Source: CAZGVW01 sp964529265 | GTDB lineage: Bacteria > Planctomycetota > Phycisphaerae > Phycisphaerales > UBA1924 | Reading direction: 5' to 3' | DNA length: 5,530 nucleotides | NCBI GenBank assembly: GCA_964529265.1 | Contig: CAZGVW010000097.1 | Coordinates: forward strand, 1-5,530 | Part shown: positions 1 to 5,530 of the stretch, piece by piece | Numbering within the stretch: the stretch's first letter is position 1 | Layout: every line of letters begins with the position of its first letter | Notes under the pieces: generated by a model | The model's input: only the letters and a program-made list of their open reading frames with translations | What the model was told of the DNA's origin: nothing | Databases searched by the model: none | Made by a program: the position numbers and the translations under genes

Positions 1-1113
1 GTAGTCCGCCAGGATGACGTCGGGAGCACCGTCACTATCAAGATCAGCTATCGCAATGGAGCCACCGTCCGCAGGATGGTTTGATGGAGCCTGAAAGGCT
101 CCGTCACCGTTACCCATGAGCACAGCGACGTCGTTACCGATCTCATTGGCAACGACCAGATCCCGCTGATCGTCGCCATTGAGGTCTGCAATCGCGACGA
201 ACTGCGGGCTGACACCCGCGGGATAGGTCTGCGGGGCCTGAAACGTCGCGTTGCCATTTCCAAGCAGCACGGAGAGGGTATCGTCCCCCGGGTTGGCCAC
301 AACAAGGTCTTCGTCTCCATCTCCGTCCAAGTCCGCAGTCGCGATCCACATGGGAATGAAACCCGCCTCAAAGGATTGCGGCGCCCGGAGCGTCCCGTCG
401 CCATTTCCGAGTAAGACAGAGATGTCATATGCGGCCACGGCAAGGTCCAAGTCGCCATCTCCATTCAGATCCTCGATCGCCAAGGACCTCGGAGAGGTGC
501 CAACGCCAAATGTCAACTGAGTACGAAAGGTCCCGTCGCCGTTGCCAAGGAGTACGGAGACGCTGTCACCTTCGCTATTTGCAACGGTAAGATCCAGGAA
601 GTCGTCGCCGTCCAAGTCTGCGCTCGCCAGGGACAGGGGACGCGGCCCCACCGCGAAGGTCTGCTGAGTCCGAAACGTCCCGTCGCCGTTGCCGAGCAGC
701 ACCGAGACATCATCGTCTTCTGAGTTGGCTACGGATATGTCTTGGTGACCGTCTCCGTTGAAGTCTGCGACAGCCAAAGACCGAGGTGCGAAGCCTGCGG
801 CGAGATTGTGATGGAACTGGACGGTTCCATCGCCGTGGCCGAGGAGCACCGATACGTTGTCATCACCAGCATTTGCCACGGCGATGTCTTGGTGGCCATC
901 GCCATTCAGATCCGCTATGGCTACCGATCCAGGGAAATTACCAACGGGGTAGCGCTGCTCGGCCTGAAGTACGCCGTCACCGTTACCCAGCAGGATCGAG
1001 AGGTCGTCGCTTCCCGAGTTAGCGACTGCGACGTCCTCGTGACCATCCCCGTTGAGGTCTCCGATTGCGAGCGTTCTGGGGGCGACGCCTACCTCGAACT
1101 TCGGCGCTGGAAA
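1..1113 (-). repeat. Array of FG-GAP/VCBS repeats, period about 147 bases
   Basis: Eight consecutive units (the last cut by the window edge) repeat the pattern: aromatic or proline-containing strand, G-x-x-P, LAIADLNGDGHxD, VAVAN, DD, SVLLGNGDGT. Most units are 48-49 residues; the fifth is about three residues shorter because the acidic turn after VAVA is reduced to AYD. Some units remain close at DNA level: 517-546 and 664-693 match at 28 of 30 bases one period (147 bases) apart, which points to internal duplication or gene conversion. Repeat 4 (DLDGDDFLD) and repeat 7 (DLNGDDQRD) have altered calcium loops, while the others keep the DxNGDGxxD or DxDGDGxxD form. Confidence 0.85.
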
Positions 1114-1539
1114 GAGGTGGGGAGATCTCAAGGGTGCCACTCGGGCTGCGCCACTCGCTGACGAGCCTCCCAAGGTGGGCTGGTCGACATTCGACCCGAA
1201 CGTTGTGCACTCAACCGACACGGCGGCCGCGGCAACGGCCGCGAGGGCGCCGCCGCGGTTCGCGGTGGCGGTGGCGGCGACGGTGATCGTGCCGCCGCCC
1301 AGGGCGGACAGTCGACCGTCGTTGGCGTCCCCGAAGGTGGCGCCGGCCGCGCTCAGGAGAACGCGGTAGGTGGTCGCGCCCTCGTTGATGGGCGGGACGC
1401 CGGCGTCCCAGTTGAGGCCGTCGCTCCAGCTCGTGCCGTCACCGCCGCCCGTCCAGGTGGCGACGATGTCGGCGGCCGGTGCCGCGGCGGCGGGGAGGGT
1501 CACGATCAGGGCGGTGAGTGGGGCGATACCGGTACGCAT
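1..1539 (-). CDS. Secreted FG-GAP/VCBS repeat beta-propeller protein, C-terminus missing (partial)
   Basis: The frame is open without a stop for 513 codons from the ATG at 1539 to the left edge. The start is supported by AAGGAG 8 bases upstream and by a signal peptide (residues 1-23, hydrophobic core followed by AAAPAA|D). Residues 28-49 form a WTGG-type motif (TWTGGGDGTSW, then LNWDAGVPP) common at the mature N-terminus of large exported proteins. Residues about 143-513 are seven full and one partial FG-GAP/VCBS repeat of about 49 residues, each with a calcium-loop-like DLNGDGxxD and an SVLLGNGDGT segment. Such repeats usually build calcium-binding beta-propellers on exported or surface proteins; the ligand is unknown. 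It lies 80 bases downstream of the kinase gene on the same strand but carries its own upstream element shared with the gene at 5119. Codon use changes sharply near residue 118, suggesting a mosaic gene. The call as an exported propeller is firm; any specific function is not. Confidence 0.88.
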   Translation of the reverse strand, partial: MRTGIAPLTALIVTLPAAAAPAADIVATWTGGGDGTSWSDGLNWDAGVPPINEGATTYRVLLSAAGATFGDANDGRLSALGGGTITVAATATANRGGALAAVAAAAVSVECTTFGSNVDQPTLGGSSASGAARVAPLRSPHLFPAPKFEVGVAPRTLAIGDLNGDGHEDVAVANSGSDDLSILLGNGDGVLQAEQRYPVGNFPGSVAIADLNGDGHQDIAVANAGDDNVSVLLGHGDGTVQFHHNLAAGFAPRSLAVADFNGDGHQDISVANSEDDDVSVLLGNGDGTFRTQQTFAVGPRPLSLASADLDGDDFLDLTVANSEGDSVSVLLGNGDGTFRTQLTFGVGTSPRSLAIEDLNGDGDLDLAVAAYDISVLLGNGDGTLRAPQSFEAGFIPMWIATADLDGDGDEDLVVANPGDDTLSVLLGNGNATFQAPQTYPAGVSPQFVAIADLNGDDQRDLVVANEIGNDVAVLMGNGDGAFQAPSNHPADGGSIAIADLDSDGAPDVILADY

Positions 1540-1547
1540 GTCGTCGG

Positions 1548-1553
1548 CTCCTT
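1548..1553 (-). promoter_or_regulatory. Ribosome binding site of the propeller gene
   Basis: On the minus strand this reads AAGGAG, 8 bases before the ATG at 1539. It fixes the start of the partial propeller gene, whose reading frame could otherwise be missed because its stop is outside the window. Confidence 0.8.
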
Positions 1554-1569
1554 GTGTGACGCACAGGAG

Positions 1570-1599
1570 GAGGCGACGACGGCGCCCGCCGACTGCAAG
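1570..1599 (-). promoter_or_regulatory. Shared upstream element, copy 1 (possible ECF-type promoter)
   Basis: Reading the minus strand, CTTGCAGTCGG (1599-1589) is followed by 9 bases and then TCGTCGCCTC (1579-1570). The element begins exactly 60 bases before the ATG at 1539. Both blocks recur identically, with the same internal spacing and the same distance to the start codon, upstream of the gene at 5119. In this copy the variable spacer with its flanks contains a small palindrome (CGGCGGGCGCCG). The two-block layout and the CGTC core in the second block are compatible with promoters of ECF-type sigma factors, but the recognising factor is not known; an operator or a conserved leader is also possible. 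The two copies are clear in the sequence; the function is inferred. Confidence 0.6.
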
Positions 1600-1619
1600 G
1601 AAGGGCGCGAATGGGAGCG

Positions 1620-4397
1620 TCACGGCTCACCGGCGGCCCCTGCCGGCGCCGCCGGATCGTCCGGCCGTGCGAACAGCTCCTCAGGCAGCATGCCGGCCTT
1701 GCGGAGCCGTTCCAGGAGCTCCGTCTCGAACGGCCAACTGCGCTCCAGGGCCGCGCGGAACTCAGCGTCACGTATGGCGAGGAACTCTGCGTCCCCGGGA
1801 GAGCAGCGCAGGCCCGAGGCGGCGCAGAGGACGGCTGCGGTGTCGGCTCCGTGCCACGTGGCCATCAGGCGCGTGTTGGCGAGATGTGTTTCGCGGTCGT
1901 AGCACTCGAACCGGTCCCACCAGCCGATCCCCTCGTCCAGGGCCAGGCTGTCGGACATGGCCGCGCCCCAGACCGCCTGGGCGATGAAGCCCGGGTTCTC
2001 CGGGCGAAGGTCGAGCAGCTCCAGGCATGCCGCCTGCAGGCGCTCGCGCGCCGGTTCGGCCGGCGGGTGGTCGCGCGGTTGTGGCCCGAATGCGACTACG
2101 TTCGAGATCGCGACCAGCATCGCGTTGAACGCCATCATGCGCTTGACCCGCACCGGGCCGTCCCATTCGCGAACCCGCGCCCACACCTCACGCCTTTTCT
2201 CGGGCTGAGAATCGAGCGCCATCATGTGAATCAGCGCCAGCCGGTGGCAGGGCATGATCCGGAAGGCCTCCTCGACCACGGCGATTTCCGGGCGCTGTGT
2301 CGAGACCGCTTGATGGAGGTCGCCGATCGCGCTGACCGCGTCGGCGAACGCCGGGATGCTGCTCTCCGTGTCGAGACCCGAGCCGGACAGCACGAGGACG
2401 GAGCTCGAGGGGCCGATCAGCGGCATGAACCACCCGATATCAGCGGCAAGGAGCGCGGTCTGCTCGAGATGCTCAAAGGACCTGTGCAGCTCGATTGCAG
2501 CCTCGATACGACGGCGCCAATCATCGTCGCGCGGCGTGCGCGGCGGCGGAAGCTGCCCCAGTATCTGCTCCGCTTCGTCGAGGCGCTGCCGTGCGGCGGC
2601 GAGGACGGCCCGCTCCGCCTCGATGCGCTGGTTAACCGGGTCGCGGGCGAACCACGACCAGAAGGCCGTTTCCGCTTCGCCGTAGCGGTCCAGCAGCATG
2701 AGCCCAAGCTGAAGCCGGCTTCGGGCGCGAAGGTTGAACATGTCGCGCCGCACGGCGGCATGCAGGGCGTCGACCGTCTCGGGGACCGTCCCGGCCAGGA
2801 ATGCGCGAGCGTACGCGGCTTCGCCCGCGGGCAGACCCGCGTCGATGGCGGCGCGGGCCAGGCGGCGCACCTCGCCCGGCTCGAGGTCCGGAGCGTGCGC
2901 CCGCCAGAGCAGCAGGTCGCCGCGACATGCCTCGCCGCGCTCCGTTCCTTCGAGCGCGTCGAGCTCGGCGGTGAAGGCCGACCACGTGTCCGAGGTGTGC
3001 CACAGCGCCTCGAGGCGGAGCCTGTCGAAGTCGGCTGTATCCGTTGCCAGGGCCAGCGCTTCCTCGGTGGCTCCCAGCAGGGTCGGCCAGTCGGCGGCTT
3101 GGCGCGACTGCCGTGTCCAGGAGGACAGATGGCTCACGCGGACCGCCTGGAGGCTCGCGTTGGAGGAAGCCAGCCTGATCGATATGACGCTCACTCCCAC
3201 AGCCGCCGCCGCGACCACCAGCGCCGCCGCGGCGATGACGATCGTCAGCCCCCGGTTCCGCCGCCCGAACTTGCTGAGCTGGTACCACACGCTCGGCGGA
3301 CGCGCCGAGATGGGCCTGTCATCGAGATAGCGGCGGAGGTCGTCGGCGAGCGCGCTGGCCGAGGCGTAGCGGCGCTGCGGCTCGTGGGTGAGACAGGTCG
3401 CCGTGATCGTGTCGAGGTCGCCGCGCAAGCGCGGGTCGATCTTCGCCAGGCGTCGCGGAGGGTCGTCGGCGATTCGTCGCAGGGCGTCGAAGTCGGAGAG
3501 GCCCTGGAGGTCGTGGGGCAGCTCGCCGCACAGGAGCTCGAACAGGATGGCGCCGAGGGCGTAAACGTCGGTGCGGGCGTCGATGTCGCCGGTGCGGCCG
3601 CTGGCCTGCTCCGGGCTCATGTAGCGGATGGTGCCGAAGATCTCGCCGGTGACCGTGCGGACCCGCGCCGGCGCCTCGTCCTTCTCGGCGAGGCGCGCGA
3701 GACCGAAGTCGAGGATGCGGGGGCGACCGGCGGCGTCCACGAGAATGTTGGCCGGAGTGAGATCGCGGTGGATGACGCCCTTGAGGTGGGCGTGATGCAC
3801 GGCGTCGCAAACGTCGATGAAGAGGCGCACGCGTTCGTCGGCGGAAAGCTTGCGGTCGCCGACGTAGGCATTGATGGGCTGCCCGTCGATGAGCTCCATC
3901 GCGTAGTAGGGCAGGCGCCAGCCGTCGGAGGTCTCGTGCACACCGGCGCCGTAGATGCGGGCGATGTTGGGATGGTTGAGGCGCCCGAGGACCTCCTTCT
4001 CCAGCTCGAACCGCTGCACGCCGCGGCTGGTGGCGGCGGCGGGGCTCACGATCTTGAGGGCGACGTCGCGCGACGGGTCCTGCTGCCGCGCCCGGTACAC
4101 CACGCCCATGCCGCCGCGCCCGATGGGCGCATCGACGGCGAACCCGCCGATGGTGCGGCCGACGACATCTGGCATGGGCTCGGCGGGCGGCAGGGGCGGA
4201 AGCTGTCGCAGGGAGACGGTCTCCATGAACTTGTCGGCCGCGACGTCGCTCGCCAGGAGGCGCTCGACGAGCCCGCGCAGGGCCGGATCGTCCGGGGCGC
4301 GCTCGGCGAAGAGGGCCTGGCGCGCCGCGTCGTCCATCTCCCTCGCCTCGAGGAAGATGCTCCGCGCGGCGCGGAAGCGGGCCTGCTCGTCATGCAT
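1620..4397 (-). CDS. Transmembrane Ser/Thr protein kinase (PknB-like) with large helical C-terminal domain
   Basis: 925 residues. Residues 1-60 are the short helical leader often found before the kinase domain in planctomycete kinases. The kinase domain spans about 80-360: glycine loop GRGGMG (93-98), ATP-binding lysine K115 in VALKI, probable helix-C E133, catalytic HRDLTPAN (210-217; D212, N217), DFG (230-232), activation segment with TVTGEIFGT then SPE (261-263), DVYALG (277-282) and a conserved Arg near 343. The catalytic-loop lysine normally found at 214 is Thr, so catalysis needs testing. A single membrane helix (about 384-407) follows a basic stretch, placing the kinase in the cytoplasm and residues 408-925 outside. 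That half is helix-rich with weak TPR-like character and no domain I can name. The ATG overlaps the sigma gene by 8 bases (ATGCATGA) with no strong ribosome site, so translational coupling is likely. The probable role is signal transduction to the adjacent sigma factor. Confidence 0.93.
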   Translation of the reverse strand: MHDEQARFRAARSIFLEAREMDDAARQALFAERAPDDPALRGLVERLLASDVAADKFMETVSLRQLPPLPPAEPMPDVVGRTIGGFAVDAPIGRGGMGVVYRARQQDPSRDVALKIVSPAAATSRGVQRFELEKEVLGRLNHPNIARIYGAGVHETSDGWRLPYYAMELIDGQPINAYVGDRKLSADERVRLFIDVCDAVHHAHLKGVIHRDLTPANILVDAAGRPRILDFGLARLAEKDEAPARVRTVTGEIFGTIRYMSPEQASGRTGDIDARTDVYALGAILFELLCGELPHDLQGLSDFDALRRIADDPPRRLAKIDPRLRGDLDTITATCLTHEPQRRYASASALADDLRRYLDDRPISARPPSVWYQLSKFGRRNRGLTIVIAAAALVVAAAAVGVSVISIRLASSNASLQAVRVSHLSSWTRQSRQAADWPTLLGATEEALALATDTADFDRLRLEALWHTSDTWSAFTAELDALEGTERGEACRGDLLLWRAHAPDLEPGEVRRLARAAIDAGLPAGEAAYARAFLAGTVPETVDALHAAVRRDMFNLRARSRLQLGLMLLDRYGEAETAFWSWFARDPVNQRIEAERAVLAAARQRLDEAEQILGQLPPPRTPRDDDWRRRIEAAIELHRSFEHLEQTALLAADIGWFMPLIGPSSSVLVLSGSGLDTESSIPAFADAVSAIGDLHQAVSTQRPEIAVVEEAFRIMPCHRLALIHMMALDSQPEKRREVWARVREWDGPVRVKRMMAFNAMLVAISNVVAFGPQPRDHPPAEPARERLQAACLELLDLRPENPGFIAQAVWGAAMSDSLALDEGIGWWDRFECYDRETHLANTRLMATWHGADTAAVLCAASGLRCSPGDAEFLAIRDAEFRAALERSWPFETELLERLRKAGMLPEELFARPDDPAAPAGAAGEP

Positions 4398-4971
4398 GAC
4401 GGGCCAGCCTGTCGTGCAGCCACGCCTTGGCCGTCCGCCAGTCGTTCGCGACGGTCCGCGGCGAGACCTGCAACGTCTCCGCGACTTCCTCGACGCTCAG
4501 GCCGCCGAAGTAGCGCAGCTCGACGACCCGGGCGCAGCGATCGTCCAGGCGCGCCAGATCGCCGAGGGCGTCGTCGAGCTCGACGAAGTCGATGCCCGGC
4601 CCCGTGTCATCGACCGGCAGCCCCTCCAGCGGTACGCGCTGCCAGTCTCCGCCGCGCTTGCGGCGACCACGGGTGCGGGCGTGGTCGACCAGGATCTGCC
4701 GGATCAGGTTCGACGCCACGGCGAAGAAGTGGCGCCGGTCGGCGAGGTCAATCCGATCCTGCCCGATGAGCTTCAGGAACGCCTCGTGCACGAGCACGGT
4801 CGCCTGAAGCGTATGTCCCGCGCGCTCGCGGCGCAGCTCGCGGTCGGCGAGCCGGCGCAGCTCCTCGTACACGAGGGGCATGAGCGCCCCCACGGCATCG
4901 CCGTCGCCGGCGGCCGCCCGCCGCAGCAGCCGTGTCGCCTCGTGGTCCTCATGGCCGATGGGACCGTCCAC
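4390..4971 (-). CDS. RNA polymerase sigma factor, sigma70-ECF family (TIGR02999/PF07638 type)
   Basis: 193 residues from the GTG at 4971. This start has GGAGG 7 bases upstream and gives the usual family length of roughly 185-195 residues; the open frame extends to a GTG at 5157, but those 62 extra residues are low-complexity, lack a ribosome site and cover the divergent promoter region. Region 2 lies at about 33-105: LVYEELRRLADRELRRER, HTLQATVLVHEAFLKL, then HFFAVASNLIRQILVDHAR and a basic RGRRKRGG. Region 4 lies at about 135-186 with the helix-turn-helix LSVEEVAETLQVSPRTV preceding WRTAKAWL, which binds the -35 element. No anti-sigma gene is seen; pairing with a downstream Ser/Thr kinase is a known arrangement in planctomycetes, suggesting control by phosphorylation. 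The stop TGA lies inside the kinase start (8-base overlap). Confidence 0.93.
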   Translation of the reverse strand: MDGPIGHEDHEATRLLRRAAAGDGDAVGALMPLVYEELRRLADRELRRERAGHTLQATVLVHEAFLKLIGQDRIDLADRRHFFAVASNLIRQILVDHARTRGRRKRGGDWQRVPLEGLPVDDTGPGIDFVELDDALGDLARLDDRCARVVELRYFGGLSVEEVAETLQVSPRTVANDWRTAKAWLHDRLARHA

Positions 4972-4978
4972 GCTGGGG

Positions 4979-4983
4979 CCTCC
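4979..4983 (-). promoter_or_regulatory. Ribosome binding site deciding the sigma factor start
   Basis: GGAGG on the minus strand, 7 bases before the GTG at 4971. No comparable site precedes the GTG at 5157, so this site favours the 193-residue product over the 255-residue reading. Confidence 0.75.
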
Positions 4984-4992
4984 GTGGCGGCC

Positions 4993-5021
4993 ATTGTCAT
5001 GCAGGAGCGAAGGGAAGGCAA
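4993..5021 (-). promoter_or_regulatory. Possible sigma70-like promoter for the sigma-kinase operon
   Basis: On the minus strand TTGCCT (5021-5016) and GACAAT (4998-4993) each match four of six positions of the TTGACA/TATAAT consensus and are separated by 17 bases. Transcription would start near 4986, leaving a short leader that contains the GGAGG site. In this GC-rich sequence the match is better than its surroundings, but it is a prediction by eye. It differs completely from the shared element serving the two flanking genes. Confidence 0.4.
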
Positions 5022-5037
5022 GGTCCGGGCCGTGACG

Positions 5038-5054
5038 GTGACCGCCGATGTCAC
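5038..5054. promoter_or_regulatory. Short inverted repeat in the divergent promoter region
   Basis: GTGAC, seven bases, then GTCAC form a 5-base-arm dyad. A further GTGAC at 5032-5036 lies directly before it in tandem. The dyad sits between the predicted sigma-operon promoter and the shared element of the plus-strand gene, a reasonable place for an operator, but arms this short can arise by chance. Confidence 0.25.
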
Positions 5055-5058
5055 TTCT

Positions 5059-5088
5059 CTTGCAGTCGGTGCCGCCGTTCGTCGCCTC
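5059..5088 (+). promoter_or_regulatory. Shared upstream element, copy 2 (possible ECF-type promoter)
   Basis: CTTGCAGTCGG (5059-5069), 9 bases, then TCGTCGCCTC (5079-5088), starting exactly 60 bases before the ATG at 5119. It matches copy 1 (1599-1570, minus) in both blocks and in all spacings, while the 9-base spacers agree at only two positions and the downstream leader is largely different. No TATAAT-like box lies 17 bases after TTGCAG, so a housekeeping promoter is unlikely here. Recognition by the adjacent sigma factor is an attractive inference, not shown by the sequence. Confidence 0.6.
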
Positions 5089-5107
5089 TCCTGGGGACGA
5101 CCAGCAC

Positions 5108-5112
5108 GGAGG
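5108..5112 (+). promoter_or_regulatory. Ribosome binding site of the plus-strand secreted protein gene
   Basis: GGAGG 6 bases before the ATG at 5119; it supports that start and the plus-strand reading of this region. Confidence 0.75.
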
Positions 5113-5118
5113 TGCCCG

Positions 5119-5530
5119 ATGAAGACGACGAGACCGACGAAACTGCGTATCACTCACCTGGCCGCGGCCGCCGTGGCGCTGGCGGCGATGTGGCGACCCC
5201 TCCTCGGCGGCGAGAGCCCGCCCGGGTGCTCCGGCGGCAGCGCCGCAGCGACCCTCGAGACCCTCGTGAACGGCGCGCCGGTCGACGAGGTGGCGCCTGG
5301 CGACGTGATCCGCGTGCGCATGACGCTCTTCAAGTTCGATCCGCTCGCGTGCAACTACTACGAGGGTCAGCTCTCCATCAGCGAGGGTCAGCTCTCCATC
5401 AGCCGGCCGGACGGCGGGATCGTCGAGGTCGCCGGCTTCGGCGACGGCCTCCAGGTGCCGATGATCGAGTTCGGCGCACCGATCCAGCTCATCGCCGGAA
5501 CGTACGTCGCCGAGGCCGGTGATGCGATCG
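5119..5530 (+). CDS. Secreted protein of unknown function, N-terminal part (partial)
   Basis: The frame is open for 137 codons from the ATG to the right edge. The start has a good ribosome site. Residues 1-25 look like a signal peptide: basic n-region with K2, R5, K8 and R10, then a hydrophobic LAAAAVALAAMW core. A Gly/Ser/Ala-rich linker with C37 follows; no lipobox is evident. From about 45 on the protein is strand-rich and begins with a VAPGDVIRVRM segment resembling the first strands of bacterial Ig-like domains, where GD precedes an alternating strand. C37 and C78 could pair outside the cell. Residues 82-95 contain EGQLSIS twice in a row from a perfect DNA duplication. I do not recognise the family. 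It is divergent from the sigma factor gene and has the same upstream element as the propeller gene at 1539, which suggests co-regulation. Confidence 0.8.
   Translation, partial: MKTTRPTKLRITHLAAAAVALAAMWRPLLGGESPPGCSGGSAAATLETLVNGAPVDEVAPGDVIRVRMTLFKFDPLACNYYEGQLSISEGQLSISRPDGGIVEVAGFGDGLQVPMIEFGAPIQLIAGTYVAEAGDAI
5361..5403 (+). repeat. Perfect 21-base in-frame tandem duplication
   Basis: Two identical 21-base copies (5362-5382 and 5383-5403), with one further matching base on the left, encode EGQLSIS twice. There is no difference between copies, so the event is recent or an assembly artefact. A single copy would read smoothly as YYEGQLSISRPDG. Confidence 0.9.

Noticed and set aside
48..464. 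A 138-codon minus-strand open frame
   Set aside because: It is in a different frame from the propeller protein, whose frame is open through the whole region and encodes clear FG-GAP repeats.
1..1113. Periodic similarity taken as a CRISPR-like or non-coding repeat array
   Set aside because: The period of about 147 bases is in frame and encodes protein repeats with synonymous variation; there are no short conserved repeats with unique spacers.
742..1161. A 139-codon plus-strand open frame
   Set aside because: It is antisense to the propeller repeats; the regular spacing of its residues only mirrors the repeat period.
1578..1591. GC-rich palindrome between kinase and propeller genes as a terminator
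   Set aside because: The stem is only 4-5 pairs with a tiny loop and no T-run follows on either strand; it lies inside the shared upstream element.
1611..4769. A 1052-codon plus-strand open frame, longer than the kinase gene it opposes
   Set aside because: It is the antisense shadow of the kinase and sigma genes, kept open by GC-rich codons. Its product has no domain logic and no ribosome site, while the minus strand shows a complete set of kinase and sigma motifs.
4972..5157. N-terminal 62-residue extension of the sigma factor
   Set aside because: It has no family similarity or ribosome site, and covers the divergent control region; the GTG at 4971 is better supported.
4932..5522. A 196-codon plus-strand open frame overlapping the secreted protein gene
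   Set aside because: The product is Arg- and Gly-rich with no ribosome site. The frame from 5119 has a ribosome site, a signal peptide and sensible strand patterns.

Overview
The window looks like high-GC bacterial chromosome, most likely from a planctomycete (Planctomycetota, perhaps Phycisphaerae). The evidence is a sigma factor of the large 'sigma70-ECF' family (TIGR02999/PF07638 type) directly coupled to a transmembrane Ser/Thr kinase, next to large secreted proteins of the WTGG and FG-GAP/VCBS styles. Acidobacteria and other phyla with similar sigma-kinase pairs cannot be excluded from sequence alone.

Layout. Positions 1-1539 (minus strand) hold the first 513 codons of a secreted FG-GAP/VCBS beta-propeller protein whose C-terminus lies off the left edge. 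After an 80-base gap, 1620-4397 (minus) encodes a 925-residue membrane Ser/Thr kinase with an N-terminal kinase domain, one membrane helix and a helical, probably extracytoplasmic C-terminal half of about 520 residues. It overlaps by 8 bases the sigma factor gene at 4390-4971 (minus; GTG start chosen over the longer reading from 5157). A 147-base divergent regulatory region separates this from a secreted protein on the plus strand, which begins at 5119 and runs off the right edge.

How the parts may work together. The sigma-kinase pair has the form of a one-operon signalling module: the kinase could sense something outside the membrane and act on the sigma factor, and no anti-sigma gene is visible. 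The most interesting observation is that the two outer, exported-protein genes, which transcribe away from the module, share an upstream element. It has an 11-base block and a 10-base block, both identical in the two copies, separated by 9 variable bases, and in both genes it starts exactly 60 bases before the ATG. It does not resemble a sigma70 promoter. It could be the promoter read by the neighbouring sigma factor, which would make this a small self-contained surface-protein regulon, but that link is inference.

Other points: the propeller gene is a compositional mosaic (GC3 about 90% in its N-terminal quarter, about 59% in a counted propeller repeat); the kinase catalytic loop reads HRDLTPAN instead of HRDLKPxN; and the plus-strand secreted gene carries a perfect in-frame 21-base tandem duplication. 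I saw no RNA genes, CRISPR arrays, insertion sequences, attachment sites or convincing terminators, and no gene-free stretch over 300 bases.
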